A stretch of 64,000 nt of DNA from contig KQ964249.1 of assembly GCA_001566295.1 (NCBI GenBank), positions 2,604,001 through 2,668,000 of the forward strand, written 5' to 3'. The first letter of the stretch is position 1; each line of letters starts with the position of its first letter. The notes below the pieces were generated by a model, which made no database searches, was not told where the DNA came from, and was given only the letters and a program-made list of their open reading frames with translations. The translations under genes and the position numbers were made by a program. Origin of the DNA: Microdochium bolleyi (taxonomy: Eukaryota; Ascomycota; Sordariomycetes; Xylariales; Microdochiaceae). Positions 12,267-23,815 of this stretch are shown one piece after another.

Positions 12267-15200
12267 CTATAGGAGCGGCAACCGCGGGCAGGCCAGACAC
12301 TCTGACCAAGAGGAGCTTAGTCGGTGAACAAAGTCGCCTGACGAGCATGGTTGAGAATGCTTGGAGTGGATCAGAAGCTGCACGCGACGCGACGCCACGC
12401 ATACCGGACGTCCCAGGCTTCTCGTAGCAGGGTACAGCGCCACGGGGATGTTGTTGAGAATAGGGAATTGCCATCTAGGAGAAGCTCGCTTTGCATCGAT
12501 GAATGCGTGGCTTACACATTGTCTCAGTAAGGTACGAGTGAGTGCACTACGTGAGTGTACTGGTGTCAAGCTGTAAGACCCGTGCTTTGAATCCAGCCCG
12601 ACCAGGGTAGTGTGCTCGAGGTGGATGCCGATATAAACTCTAAGAAGCGGGTCCGAAGGGCGATGCTGTGGCCAGACCTCGCAGGCTCGTCGTCGATGAC
12701 CTACCACCAGGGCAGTGGGCGCCACGATCGCCCCAGAAGTTGAGGGGCTATCGGCATTGGGTCGGATCTTTCTCCAGGTTGTCGACGCGCCCGGGCGGGC
12801 GACGGTGGGCACCTCGACATAGGCTCAAGCCACAGCCAGTTGATGGCAGCGCCTTTCATGATAAGTTATTCCTCTAATGATTCCGAAGTTTTGGCAAGGA
12901 GGTCGAGGGTGGACGCCGTGTTCCGATTAGGATCACCAAGGCTGGGAGGTACCGTTGCAGGATCGAAGCGAGCCTCGAATCCCAAATTCGCGTAAGGTCT
13001 ACCGAGTCACTATCGCATGGTCATGGGCAAGAACATTGCCATGCCCTGACGTGACAAGGTTGATGCCTGAGGCAACAGAGGACCAGGCTACTCTTTGTGG
13101 CGTGACTGCCCCTGCACCTGCGAAACGTCTTTGGTGGAACCCATCGGCACCTTCACTTCTCGACACCCCCAGCTGCCCATGTCTGCAGATGATGTCTTGT
13201 GTTGGTTCTCTTCAAGCCGCCGCCATGCCCAATCGCAACGCTGTCCCTTCCCGGTCATTTCTCCGTCGTTCACGTCCCCCCCACGAGCCAACGTCACCGA
13301 GGGCGATCGGCATGGGTAGCCCGACGGAATCACTGCCGCATGGCTGATCCTGATGAGCGGCTGAAGCTTTAAGTTGGGTGCCAGCGAAGATCGCCACCAC
13401 GCGCGCGAAGGCTAGTTGACAGCATGCGATGGCATCGGTCCCTGTTTGCCGTGGCGCTCCAGCCCAGTCCCGGCCCCCTTCCTCCATCCTTGCTCTGTGC
13501 CACGCCGAACATGCGGGTACCTACGATGGTAGTGCAGAGCACTCCGTCCACAACTACTCCATACCAGGATAACAAGCTCAAACGAACCCACGTCATGTCC
13601 TCGACTCATGCCTGCCGTTGTGGCCGTGCACCGAGTGCAAGCGCGACGGGCAAACTCTCGACATGGGCACGTACAAGGTGATCGCGATATGTCCTCCCTT
13701 GCACGGCTCGCTATCCAAGTCTTGCTGTGGAGTTGTGCGACCTTCTGCTCTGCCCGAGCCGAAACCGAACGATTCGTTCTGGCGCAACTCGAGACGACCA
13801 GGGTCTCGACACCATTGCAGGGCAAGTGGCTCTCGGAATTTTACAGCTTATGGCTGAGCTATGGTATATACCTCCTCCGTCCGGAGTATCCCGTGCTCAA
13901 CATGGATGCTGCGGCTCAGGAAGGCCCGCGAACCCGGTACATAGGTAGGTAGACAAGGGGAGCCTAAGCGGCTGGCACTCTCGCGTAGCCCGGGCACCCA
14001 CAAATCGGGAGCTGCTGAGAATCACCCGCCAGTGGACCTATCGTCCGCCAACAAACCGCCACCCACAAACAAGCAAAGAAGAATTTTAGTACTGGCACCT
14101 GAGCAGCGTTGCTCTTCACAGTGACTAGCTAGAGCGGAACTCTCGCCCCTGGCTGTGGATGGCACGTCGGGTGGTAGATTGCAGGCAAAGCCTGAATGAA
14201 TCGCCATCTGGCAGAGATTCACGATTGGCAGCGTGAATAGGTAGCTGAAGCTCAAACAGCGTCGCATACTTGCGGAGTAGAAACTCGACGAGTCTTCACT
14301 CACAGCTCTATGGACAAACAGGCAGAACATCATCGTTCGAGATCCCTGCGGGCTCAGTCTTCTGAGATCGTGGTCCACGAACCGCCTCGTGAGCCTCCCC
14401 TGTTGTGACCACAAGGATTATGACGTCCTCTCTTGGTCCCGTCGATGGAGCGTACAGGCCCGCTTGCTGTCGTATGAGATGGAGCCAGCCTGCTCACGCC
14501 ACACCCAACACCCAGACTTATGTGGCATGGATGTCTCAAGGGCTGTCAGGGGATGTTGGCGATGCAGGAGTCGTCCAGCCGAGCTGCGCGTCAGGCGCCA
14601 GCCCGGCAAGCAAAGAGGCAAAGAGTTGCAGTCTGAGCAGGATAATATGGGGCCATGACGGGCGACCGCGAGGTGGCTTCTGCCCGGGCAGACAGGCTCT
14701 GGTCACCCGCTAGCTAGTTGTCATGCACTAACAGCCATGTCTCGATTCCGAGCATGTATAAATGCCGGGTGTTCCGCAACACGGCGGCAGAGCGAAGAGC
14801 CCTTCGATCGCCCACAGAGCCTCTGAGTCCGTGACCTGGCAGGACTCTGGCTGGGGAACGACGTGATGCTTGTTGGTGCCGCTGGACCCTCTGCACATTG
14901 GCACCTGCGGAGGCGGAGTAACCTCCGAGCGCAACCCGGTCTATCGAAATAACACAACTCGATGCCCCGGACGCCGCAAAACCACAACACTGATCAAATT
15001 CTGGCAGCGCCAAAGACCCAAAGCACGCGGAGTTCCCAGCTAGCTCCCCTCCCCTCTGCGACGGGCGCCCACCCCTTGCGGACTCATTGCCCGCCGCCAA
15101 GCTTCGACAACTCCCAGCAGGCAACACAAAGACCGCATCTTTACCTGGCCACAACCTCTCTTCTCAGCTCTTGCCTCCAGCAGGCCACATTGCTGGGACC

Positions 15201-15522
15201 TGTTACTCAACCTACCGGGCAAGATCGACACAGACGGAGCCTGCCGCGCCAGAGCACATCCAACAGATCCCTACTACAGGGTCCTCAGCAAGTGGGTGTG
15301 GTCCGGGACCACCCTTTTGACGGACGCCGCCTCGTCACAATCCTTGACAGTCCATGCCAGGCACTGTCACCAAGTCTCGCCCTCATTTATGCGGCAGTAA
15401 TGTCCTCTCTCCTAGCCAATGCTCGAGCAAATTCTCCGGAGTACGATACCAAGGCGGCACTCGGCTTGTTCGAGGGCAGGAGGACGGTCTTCCTGTAAAC
15501 AGCTGCCCCAAACAGCTCGAGC
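12267..15522. other. 3.3-kb spacer including the transcription factor's 5' region
   Basis: No recognisable protein. A 178-codon Ser/Pro/Gln-rich frame (14962-15498) ends at a TAA in the same frame nine codons before the transcription factor's ATG, so that ATG is not part of a longer protein by read-through. The other frames are short and overlapping. Confidence 0.45.
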
Positions 15523-18242
15523 ATGGAGTCGGACAGCCACGTCTCGGCCTCGGCTGGGCCTGGAACTCCAACAAGCAACCACAGGAAGGAACGAGGAGCT
15601 ATTGCAGCTCAAGCTTGCGAGAATTGTAAGCACGACTGATCAACATCATCTGCCATGTGCCTCCCCGGCCTGAGCGACTCGGCAGCCACCTTACCCAGTT
15701 TGGCCTGAGTCCACATGCAGACCGGGCAGCTGACTCGAGAAACCTCCACTCAGGTAGAGCTCGCAAGCAGAAGTGCTCAGAAGCACGGCCTAGATGCGAT
15801 GGCTGTGTACGCGCCGACGTAAGAGAGGCTCGGACCTTTTCTCTTTTCTTCTATCCTTCGAAATGGGTGTCGTCACTAACAAGAGCAGATCGAGTGTAAA
15901 TATCGAGAGCCGCAGCCCACAAAGTACGTTGAACCTTTCTTCCATCCCCTCGCCGTCGGAACCGCGTCGTCCCTATTCACATCTAGTATGCTTACCTTGT
16001 AACCAGGAAGGACAAAACACTGGTCGAGATTCTGGAACGCCTGAAAAGCCTCGAGGGCGGCATCAAAGTGCTGGGCGGCAAAGTTGATGGGCTCGGTATT
16101 AATACCGGCTTCTCGTATCAGCACCATGACCAACAACTCTCCGCGCCGCCTACCTATGACCCAAGTCGGTCCAACTCCTGGGCGTCGTCCAGCGCCAATC
16201 TCACAACCCCCTCAGTCGTCCCGCCCGCCCTCAGGGATAGCCACTACATATATGCATCGGCCGCTTTCAAGATGCTATCATGGCCTTGTGTGAGACAGAT
16301 GCTGCCAGCGATCGACATTCCGGTTCTGGAAAAAGGGGGAGCCGCGGTGATATTGGGGCCAACTTCGAGCGGCTTCGGTCTGTCCTTGGACACGGCAGGT
16401 TCTGCGCCCACCAACTTGACTCACTCTTCGATCGACCTTCACCTTGGCTCGACAGGCGACCACCACATGAGGGGATTTGCGGGTAGTCTTGGAAATCTTG
16501 ACTGGGACTCTATGATGCGACTGTCAAAAGCCTACTTTGACTCTTTCAACTTCCTGTTCCCAATCGTCGACCGACAATACTTCGTCTCCAGTATCCTGCC
16601 AATGGTCCTCAGACATGGCTACGACCATGGCGCGACATCAACACTGGCACTTCTCATTTTCGCGCTAGGCGAGGTCGCGATAGCAGGTGCCCAGGGCACA
16701 CCTCTCCAGACACATAAGGGGCGATCGAGCGGAATCAGGGGAGGCAGTGCAGGACAGCCTCCCGGTGTCTACTTCTTCAACCAAGCCCGTCAAAGTATGG
16801 GTCTTGGCATTGCTGATTCGAGTCTGGAAAACGTCCAAGTTTTCACGTTAGCGGCGTAAGTATGCTGCCAGTGTCTATCACAGCAAAGCTTTCACTGACA
16901 GTCTGAACAGGCTTTATTATGGGACACATTGTCAACACACAGTGAGTAGCTCTAATGTTGACAACACTTTTAGCATTCTGCGGAATACATACTGACTAGA
17001 GACAAAATCACAGGGCTTCTGGCGCATGTCAATATATGCATCGATAGCATGTCAGGCGTTGCTGATCAGGTACAACACACACTGTCGTTTGTTGCAATTC
17101 CTCTGTTTGGTGCTGATCACTTTTGTAGTAAGCCAGAATTGCTCCGAGGTCCTGTGTCTGATCTGGTACGGCGAGTGTTCTGGCATTGTTCCATCATGGA
17201 AACGTGAGCGGCCTTGTATCCAACGGTTCAGATTTTAAGTCGCTAATGATGGCTTCAGACTCTTACACCTCGAGCTTGATCTGCCTACCACAGGTCTAGA
17301 AAAGTTCGAGGATCTTGTCGGCCTGCCCGACTTTAGCGGACCTTATTCTGAGGAAGACTATATCGGCAACCAGTCCTCGCATTATCAAGAGCACTTTGCA
17401 TCACAGATCGTTCTTCGACGGCTCTCGGTTGAGTTCAACAAGACACTGCATAACGGTAGGCCACTTCTCAGAACAAGAGCCCGGCAACTAGCAAGCGTAA
17501 CGCTCACTCTATAACGAACGCAGTCTTGGCATCCGAAGTCTCCATAGCTCCCCACCTCTTCGGTCCAGAATCGTCGCGCGGCCATGCGGTCTCGACCATC
17601 AAGCAACTGTCCATGCAGCTGGAACAGTGGAGAGGCATGATGCCACCACACCTGCGGTGGCAGGACGACGAAAGGGAAGTGTTTCACCTTGGTGACAATC
17701 TCTACGACACATCCGGATACCCTCATAGTGTGCCACCACCACTGGGCACGTTTAGCTTCACAACCAACCTGGACATCCCGCCCGTCAACTACCCCTTTGC
17801 GGCGGATATTCAGATCGCGATACTACGGTCACGATATTACTACGTTAAATACATACTCTACCGACCCTTCCTATTCAAGGCGCTGCACCACCCGGACGAG
17901 GTGCGCCAGGAAGACGCCGAGGGCGTGGTCGAGTGCCTACACGCGGGCCTCAAGTGGCCAATCACCATGTCGCCAACCTCGCGCCACAAGCGGCTGATCC
18001 CGTGCCTCTTCTTCTGGAGCCAGAACCTGCTGAGCATCCTCGTGGCGCTGCGGCTGACGGAGCAGGTGCCGCTGCTGGCGCGGATCAGGGCGAACCTTGC
18101 GGGCCCACGCTTCAGCGAGGACGCGCAGGAGACAGTCGCGCTGTACATCGACTGGATCCGGGATCTCAAGGATGTTGATTCGACGGCGATGTGGTGCTGG
18201 ACTGTGCTGCGGGAGATATACACTTTAGACGACGAGGCATAG
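15523..18242 (+). CDS. Zn(II)2Cys6 fungal transcription factor
   Basis: A nuclear DNA-binding regulator, target unknown. Nine exons: 15523-15625, 15754-15818, 15889-15923, 16007-16855, 16911-16941, 17014-17069, 17129-17203, 17259-17455 and 17524-18242; joined length 709 aa. The binuclear zinc cluster is assembled from exons 1-3: Cys32, 35, 42, 49, 52 and 59 with spacing C-x2-C-x6-C-x6-C-x2-C-x6-C and the basic RARKQK loop. A short heptad-like linker follows (KTLVEILERLKSLEGG), as expected for dimerisation. The middle region (MRLSKAYFDSFNFLFPIVD, then LYYGTH, YASIACQAL and RRVFWHCSIMETLLHLELDL-type motifs) matches the Fungal_trans regulatory domain. Introns 1 and 2 interrupt the zinc cluster; retaining intron 1 stops the protein just after the second Cys. 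All introns are GT...AG and keep the frame. No adjacent biosynthetic gene reveals a target. Confidence 0.93.
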
Positions 18243-21200
18243 ACTTCGTTCGCGTGAGACTGGCTGTCTGGCCAGTGTTGGCCGTCGAGTTACGCGGCAT
18301 GATGGCGACGTATATGAAGAAGAGCCGCTAGGGACCAGCTTCCCCCTCTAGAAATGGCATATACACGAAGCGCCAGATAGAGGTTTGACTTGAAAGAAAA
18401 AGAGAAAGAGAAAACTACAGGAAGCAGCGCACGTCGGCCCCGGCGTCCCCGGGATGCCATTGGCAATATATAATGACGATGAGAACCGTCCAGGTCCGCA
18501 AGAGCTATCGTTGGACTTTACAGCATGCGCGGAAGTGATACTGAAGAAGCACGTCAAAAATTCTCTGCAGAAAGGGAGACAACTCGGACACGGAAAGCTG
18601 AACAGCGAGGCACCTTGAAACGTGATTATATAAAGTATTCGTTCAGGTGTGAACCTGCCTACATTCACAGCACTCACGACGTCTCAAGCAGTATTTCAAC
18701 GAGATCACAAAAGTGCAAGTTCCAAGCACGCAAAGACCCAAATGTCCCAGGACCGCACAAGGTATCCGAGTTCTTATTGGTGAAAGTGCCATCGTACCTG
18801 GCCAGGTTGTCACACGACGCGGGACGAACCACATTTTCTTTTTTTTCTGGTGTTCAGCTACGAGGCCGAGGTAAAGTGCACTTTATGTGAGGTTTCCGCG
18901 TTCTCACCCCCCACGTGCTCCGAAACGTCCAAGCGGGAGCACATCATTATCCCTGGGGCCAGAGGCTTGATCCGTTTCTTCGGGCTTCACGTGCTATTCC
19001 TGCAAGATGCTGGAGGCTGTGTCTGGCGTGGGGTTGTTCTTTATAACCAAGCCAAGGGGAAGGGGGCGCATCCTTACCGAAAAAGTCTTACTGTTTGTGT
19101 TGGTGTCACTCCCATCTCGGTGCAGAAGAAAGAGACTTCGACCACCGGGACGGCGCCCCGGGTCCGTAAAGACAGTGGGTGGTGCCTTCATCAGAGCCAC
19201 CTATATTTGCAGACCTGCCGTGATTTCCACTGGTATGTGAAACCCCTCCTCAGAAGTACTTTGTGTAGGTAGACATTGATCTTGCTGGTTCTTTGCTGCC
19301 CCGTGACGATACAGGCAGACGTGAACACCACTTCGGTCAAACAGAGGACCACGTCTGCGTCACCCCATCGACGAGGGCTTAGCTTCGGCAGCAGCCGTAG
19401 TCCGTCCATCCCCATAGCTGCGTCGTCCTCGTGCATGATGAGGAACTTTGTGAAACGACGCGTCAGCAAACCATCCCCGCACTTGCGTTGGTCAGTCCTG
19501 AACCTGGCTATCTATCCTATGAGCCCTCCGGTGAGGTTGGCGCCCGTTGAGCGATTCCCCCACCCTCTATTCCTAACAGCTACCCTGGGTGGCATGATCG
19601 TCATCATGGTCCAAGCGATGGGTTAGGGAGGGGGCGGGGGGTCAAGAGCAGACCAGGCTAGGTGAACTGCACACCCGGGTTCCCCGGACAGGGCTTCTCC
19701 TCCGTGGTCTGTCGTCCATGCTTATGATGAGGCTCAATCTTGAACATTGGGGCTGCGTCTTGTTCTATCTCAGAACTCGGGGCAAAATCGCAGCAATGGA
19801 CGAGGTCAGCACTAAGCGACCGGTCAGGACGCTTTGGTCCTCGTCCCGCCGGCCTGTCCCTACAGCCCAGGATCTACCTTGTATGAAGCCCGTCCTACTA
19901 GCGCGTCGGGGAATGTTGGTATAACAGGATTCGTCTGGTCGGCCGTCTGCCTTCTAACCACCCTGGTTGCACGGGATAGTCTGTGGCTCGTCAGAACCGA
20001 TGGCTGAGCGAATTCGAAACGTCCAAGTTCGGGACGCCACCGTCAAGGGTGATTGAGAGCCCGGTGTGACGAACGAAAGCAACTCTCGTGCATCTCAAAA
20101 TCGTCTGATTGGGTGAGGGTGATCTGCATAGGTCAGTCTTCGAATCACACTTGCCACACGCAAGGATCCCATGGCCACTCTGAAAGCCGACACGCGTTAG
20201 TTTGGGATATGCCTGCTTGTTATCACGATAGATGGACTATATACAGTACACCATTTGCCGCTCCGTGTGATGTGTTTACAGCCGTGCTAGGTGTGGACGG
20301 GCGGGGGAAACCTGTAAAGAGGCAAGGACCGCCCAAGCTCGGTGGTGCCCTTGACCTTGTCGTCATGGGGGGTCATGGTTGACTTAGCAGACGTTGATAT
20401 GCTCTCGCCGTCAGAATTTACAGATATCCACGGATCTTCCCGTTCAAGGCAATCTGCTCGCACTTCTGATGACTCTCCTGCCGTTGTCTCGGGATGCAGT
20501 GATTGGTCATGATCTCCGCGTAGGTTTGCCCCCCATGATGCCATCATGTGGTCCCTATATTGGCGCCACTCGTATCATCCTCTGATGTTTCCCCTCATTT
20601 TGAGCCCCGGATGGTGCTGCGTTCCAGTGACCTAGGGTATGACCAGCTATGAGGGAAGCATTAGTGGCGTGTTGGCAGCACGGATGTTAGTGTAGTATAT
20701 GAGGAAGCGCACCTGATATGTCCACAGGATAACGACGTACTGTACGAGCGTGGTGAAAGTGTGGAAGTTAGACTCCTAGTCTTTTCGCCATTCGCGGTCC
20801 ACAGAGCCTTGAAACCATGGAGAGACTTCTGGTGAAAGTATGTGCTGTTTCATAGTTTGATCGGTAGAAATGGAACCGTCTTGGTATCATTGTTCCCAGT
20901 AACTGCATGGGAATCACAAGCCATTGGCGTACGAATGATGGGGACACCCTTTTACATACACAATTGACAAAGAAAGCTTCCTGTGTTCCGGATAGCCCCA
21001 TGGTGATCTCATAAATTGAGGCAGCTAGCGTCCACTACAACACTAGGAATGAAGGCAACGTTCGACAGGTCGGAGGTGTACGCACTCGTTGGGGCGTCTC
21101 CAAAGAGCACGACATCCCTGCATCATGCACCAGGGGGTGCTGGCTCCTGCCGCATGTTCCCTGCGCCTCATGTGCCCCTGTAAGACCTGTCACGACCCTT

Positions 21201-22302
21201 GTTCAGTTTTGAATGCAACCAGAGATCGGCAATCCAGGATATCCGAGGGCGGAGTCATGCGGGGTGAAGCTCTTCACGAAGGGCTCAGGGACTCAAGGTT
21301 GATAGTTGCGACCATTCCGAGCTGTTGAAAATGCACGCCACCCTTGGCCCTGGTAGAACCTTTGTTATCTGCCTACCCAGCTTGGCTAGAGGGCGGCGAG
21401 ATTGTCGTGCTTGGGAGCGCACCAGGCATGCTGAAGACCCCACGAGTTGAATCCGTCCTTGGAGCGATATCGGGTCCTTCGGTCAGAGGAAAGTGGTAAA
21501 TGCCGACCAGCCCCCTGATCTACGAGTCTGTTGTAAGGATATGCTAGAGATTCGGGAGTCGTTTGTATATATGATTTGATAAGACGTAGGAGTCTGGCGT
21601 CTCCGGACCAAAGCACTGCGGGATTGCCATGAGTTTCTTATGATATCCAAGAATTTCGAGAGCCATTGGCAGCGCCCGGACCTGAAGCTCGATATGTGAC
21701 CTTTGCTCGTGTACAGTCGAGACCAGGGTGTCGAGTTGGCATGCAAAGAGGACGAAAATTTGGCGAAACAAGTGAGCTCGCGGAAGATCTTGTGCGCGGA
21801 TCATGATAGGTATGATGTCCTGCAGAAGGGCGTGCCTATAGCGGTGGGTCGCTATATAGGTAGAGCAACGCAGCAGGCCGACAGTTTCGTTGTCAACTCC
21901 ATGAATCCCACCCCAGGGCTTGTATTGCAAGTGCACAGAAGATTGCTGCACACGGTAATCCCACCTGCCATCCTGCTTGTAGTACAAACTCCGGAGCAGG
22001 ATACTTCATCTCCCGCCCTAACCTTCGTAGACCAGGACCTCAGGCGGACAACTTCTTGGTGTCTAAGACCGAGAGAATTACGGCGAAGGATCCTTCCATC
22101 TCATGCCGCATCGCTGCCATAACACACGGTTGGTGGCAATTGTCCTATCAGATGTTCGGTTGATGATGCTTCGAAACATTTGCCAGTGTTTTCCTCTCAC
22201 GATGTACCACAGCTTTGCCATATTTTCTGTGCCATCGTGCAGGCAAGCCAGGGATAACTCCCATCCCGATGATTGCTTCAGGGTGAAAGGGTTGGGAATG
22301 GC
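18243..22302. other. left part of a gene-poor zone
   Basis: Only short frames. The best is a minus-strand frame at 21544-21987 (147 codons) with protein-like composition but beginning with TTG rather than ATG; I recognise no family. No transposon or RNA gene identified. Confidence 0.4.
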
Positions 22303-22464
22303 TCATGGACATAGCGGACATTGGCCAGGCAGGACAATATACCGCTCGTGGGGACCCCGGGAACAAGATTCCTTGCGGCTGCCGTCGATGGATATGCGAA
22401 AGAAGTGCAGGCCGGGATCAAGGCATGTTGTGTAGACGTAATAGTTCTTGGTGAAGTTGCACAT
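22303..22464 (-). CDS. small Cys-containing protein, 53 aa (possible)
   Basis: A short ATG-to-TGA frame beginning MCNFTKNYYVYTTC. It has five cysteines, including a terminal CPLC, plus the segments LDPGLHFFRIS and GPHERYIVLPGQ. The composition (many aromatics, paired cysteines, Pro-Gly turns) is much more protein-like than neighbouring frames and resembles small uncharacterised proteins common in filamentous fungi. There is no signal peptide or membrane segment. The CxxC end and the scattered Cys/His could bind metal, but that is a guess. It could be a complete small gene, one exon of a larger one, or a relic. Confidence 0.42.
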   Translation of the reverse strand: MCNFTKNYYVYTTCLDPGLHFFRISIDGSRKESCSRGPHERYIVLPGQCPLCP

Positions 22465-23234
22465 TCTGGCGGTAAATGGGACTGCCGATATTGTTAGAGC
22501 GTGATGTCAAAAGGGGATCATGTGTTACTCACCAATGTCCTTTCCACATGAAAACCTCTTCCTGCCGTACTGAGGTCCTGGGACAGAAGATGTGTCGTCG
22601 AGGCTTGAAGCAGGATACAGGATGCACTGGGACCAGCTTGAGGACGGGGAATCTTCTGTTTAAGGGCACTGAGGAGGTCGAGTGACCATGTAAGCCAAGC
22701 CTGGCATGGGGTCAAGCTCAAGATGCCCAGAATCCCCTCCTGCAGACACTCAGTTGGCTGTGGACGCTGCTAGGCCGAACAGGTTGCCGAACCCGAGATA
22801 TATGGAGGCATCGTGGCAAGTCGTGGGGATAAGGCCGCGAGGCGATTGGCTAGCCCGGAAAGAACGCAGGGCCTAGCAGTGATATTCGTAGTGCTGACAC
22901 GGCAGGATGCCCAGATGGACAAGGGATCCAGGACCACGTCACGGTCCGCGAGGTGATGGGAGGTTGGATCCTGGTCGAGGAGGAAGCCATGTCCCTGGCA
23001 AATGGTTACGCTATGCATGAACGGTGACGGAAGCGGAGACATGGCGGGCATGCGGCTAAGTAGCTCAACGGCCAAAAGTGGGCGACTTCGGAGACCAATG
23101 CAAGCTTGAGACACGGGGGGAAGGGCTCGAGTGAGGCTCCACGCACCTCTGGGCTTGCTGCTCACCGTCGGGCGAGTCAGGCAAGCCCTGCCTCGTCTGC
23201 AAGGGCTGGTCGGCCAAGTCGACTCAGCGAGCAG

Positions 23235-23252
23235 TCGATGTCGATGTCGATG
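23235..23252. repeat. (TCGATG)3 tandem hexamer
   Basis: Three perfect copies, first of several short repeats clustered within 600 bp. Confidence 0.85.
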
Positions 23253-23487
23253 TCCTTCATGTCCTCGAGGGTGTAGGTAGTGTTCGTTCTCCATTCGCGG
23301 ACAGTATTCCTATCGAATCCGCTCACTCACGCCATCAAGGCATGGCATGTAGACAGTCGAGGCGGGTGGCCCCGGTTGGTAGCTTGGAGCTAGAGAACGA
23401 TCTGGAGAGCTAGCCTGGGTTGGAGAACAAGCAGGAGCTGTCTTGTCAGAGCCGAGATGAGCTCCCGAAGCAAAGCCATGGCCGGGC

Positions 23488-23529
23488 GGCAGATTCGGTA
23501 TGCTGGTCGGCAGACTCAGTATGCTGATC
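23488..23529. repeat. 21-bp tandem direct repeat, two copies
   Basis: Two adjacent 21-bp copies starting GGCAGA, identical at 18 of 21 positions. The three differences are all transitions (one T/C, two G/A). Confidence 0.8.
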
Positions 23530-23733
23530 GGCGGCCGAGATAAGCGGAGTTGCCAGTCGGGGGACAGCACCCATGGCGAAGCTGTGAAGAAGGCATCAGC
23601 AGTCAGGATTGGCCTTGTAGTGCCGGGCTCGGGATGGGTCGGGATGGGTCGAGATCAGCTCACAGCGCAAGCATCAGGCCCTGACGCATTGTTGCAGTTT
23701 GGATGACCGCGGTACCTGCCTTAGCACGCATGG

Positions 23734-23815
23734 ATGGTGCCTGCAGGCGCAAGAGCCGGCGCGGGCCACGCGGGCCACGCGGGCCACACGCGCCATGCGG
23801 GCCGGCAGGCACCAT
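23734..23815. repeat. 11-bp inverted repeat enclosing a GC-rich 9-bp tandem array
   Basis: ATGGTGCCTGC at 23734-23744 is perfectly complementary to GCAGGCACCAT at 23805-23815. The 60-bp interior holds three perfect copies of GCGGGCCAC (23761-23787) and GCCGGC/GGCCGG segments that can extend the pairing. A strong hairpin is possible in DNA or RNA. Confidence 0.8.

Noticed and set aside
12580..12610. TTTGAATCC resembling a tRNA T-loop
   Set aside because: No matching acceptor, D or anticodon arms in the flanks.
14962..15498. 178-codon frame just upstream of the Zn2Cys6 gene, in the same phase
   Set aside because: A TAA ends it before the regulator's ATG, and the translation is simple Ser/Pro/Gln sequence; treated as 5' flank.
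15523..18242. Secondary-metabolite cluster around the Zn2Cys6 factor
   Set aside because: No PKS, NRPS, terpene cyclase, P450 or other tailoring enzyme within the window.
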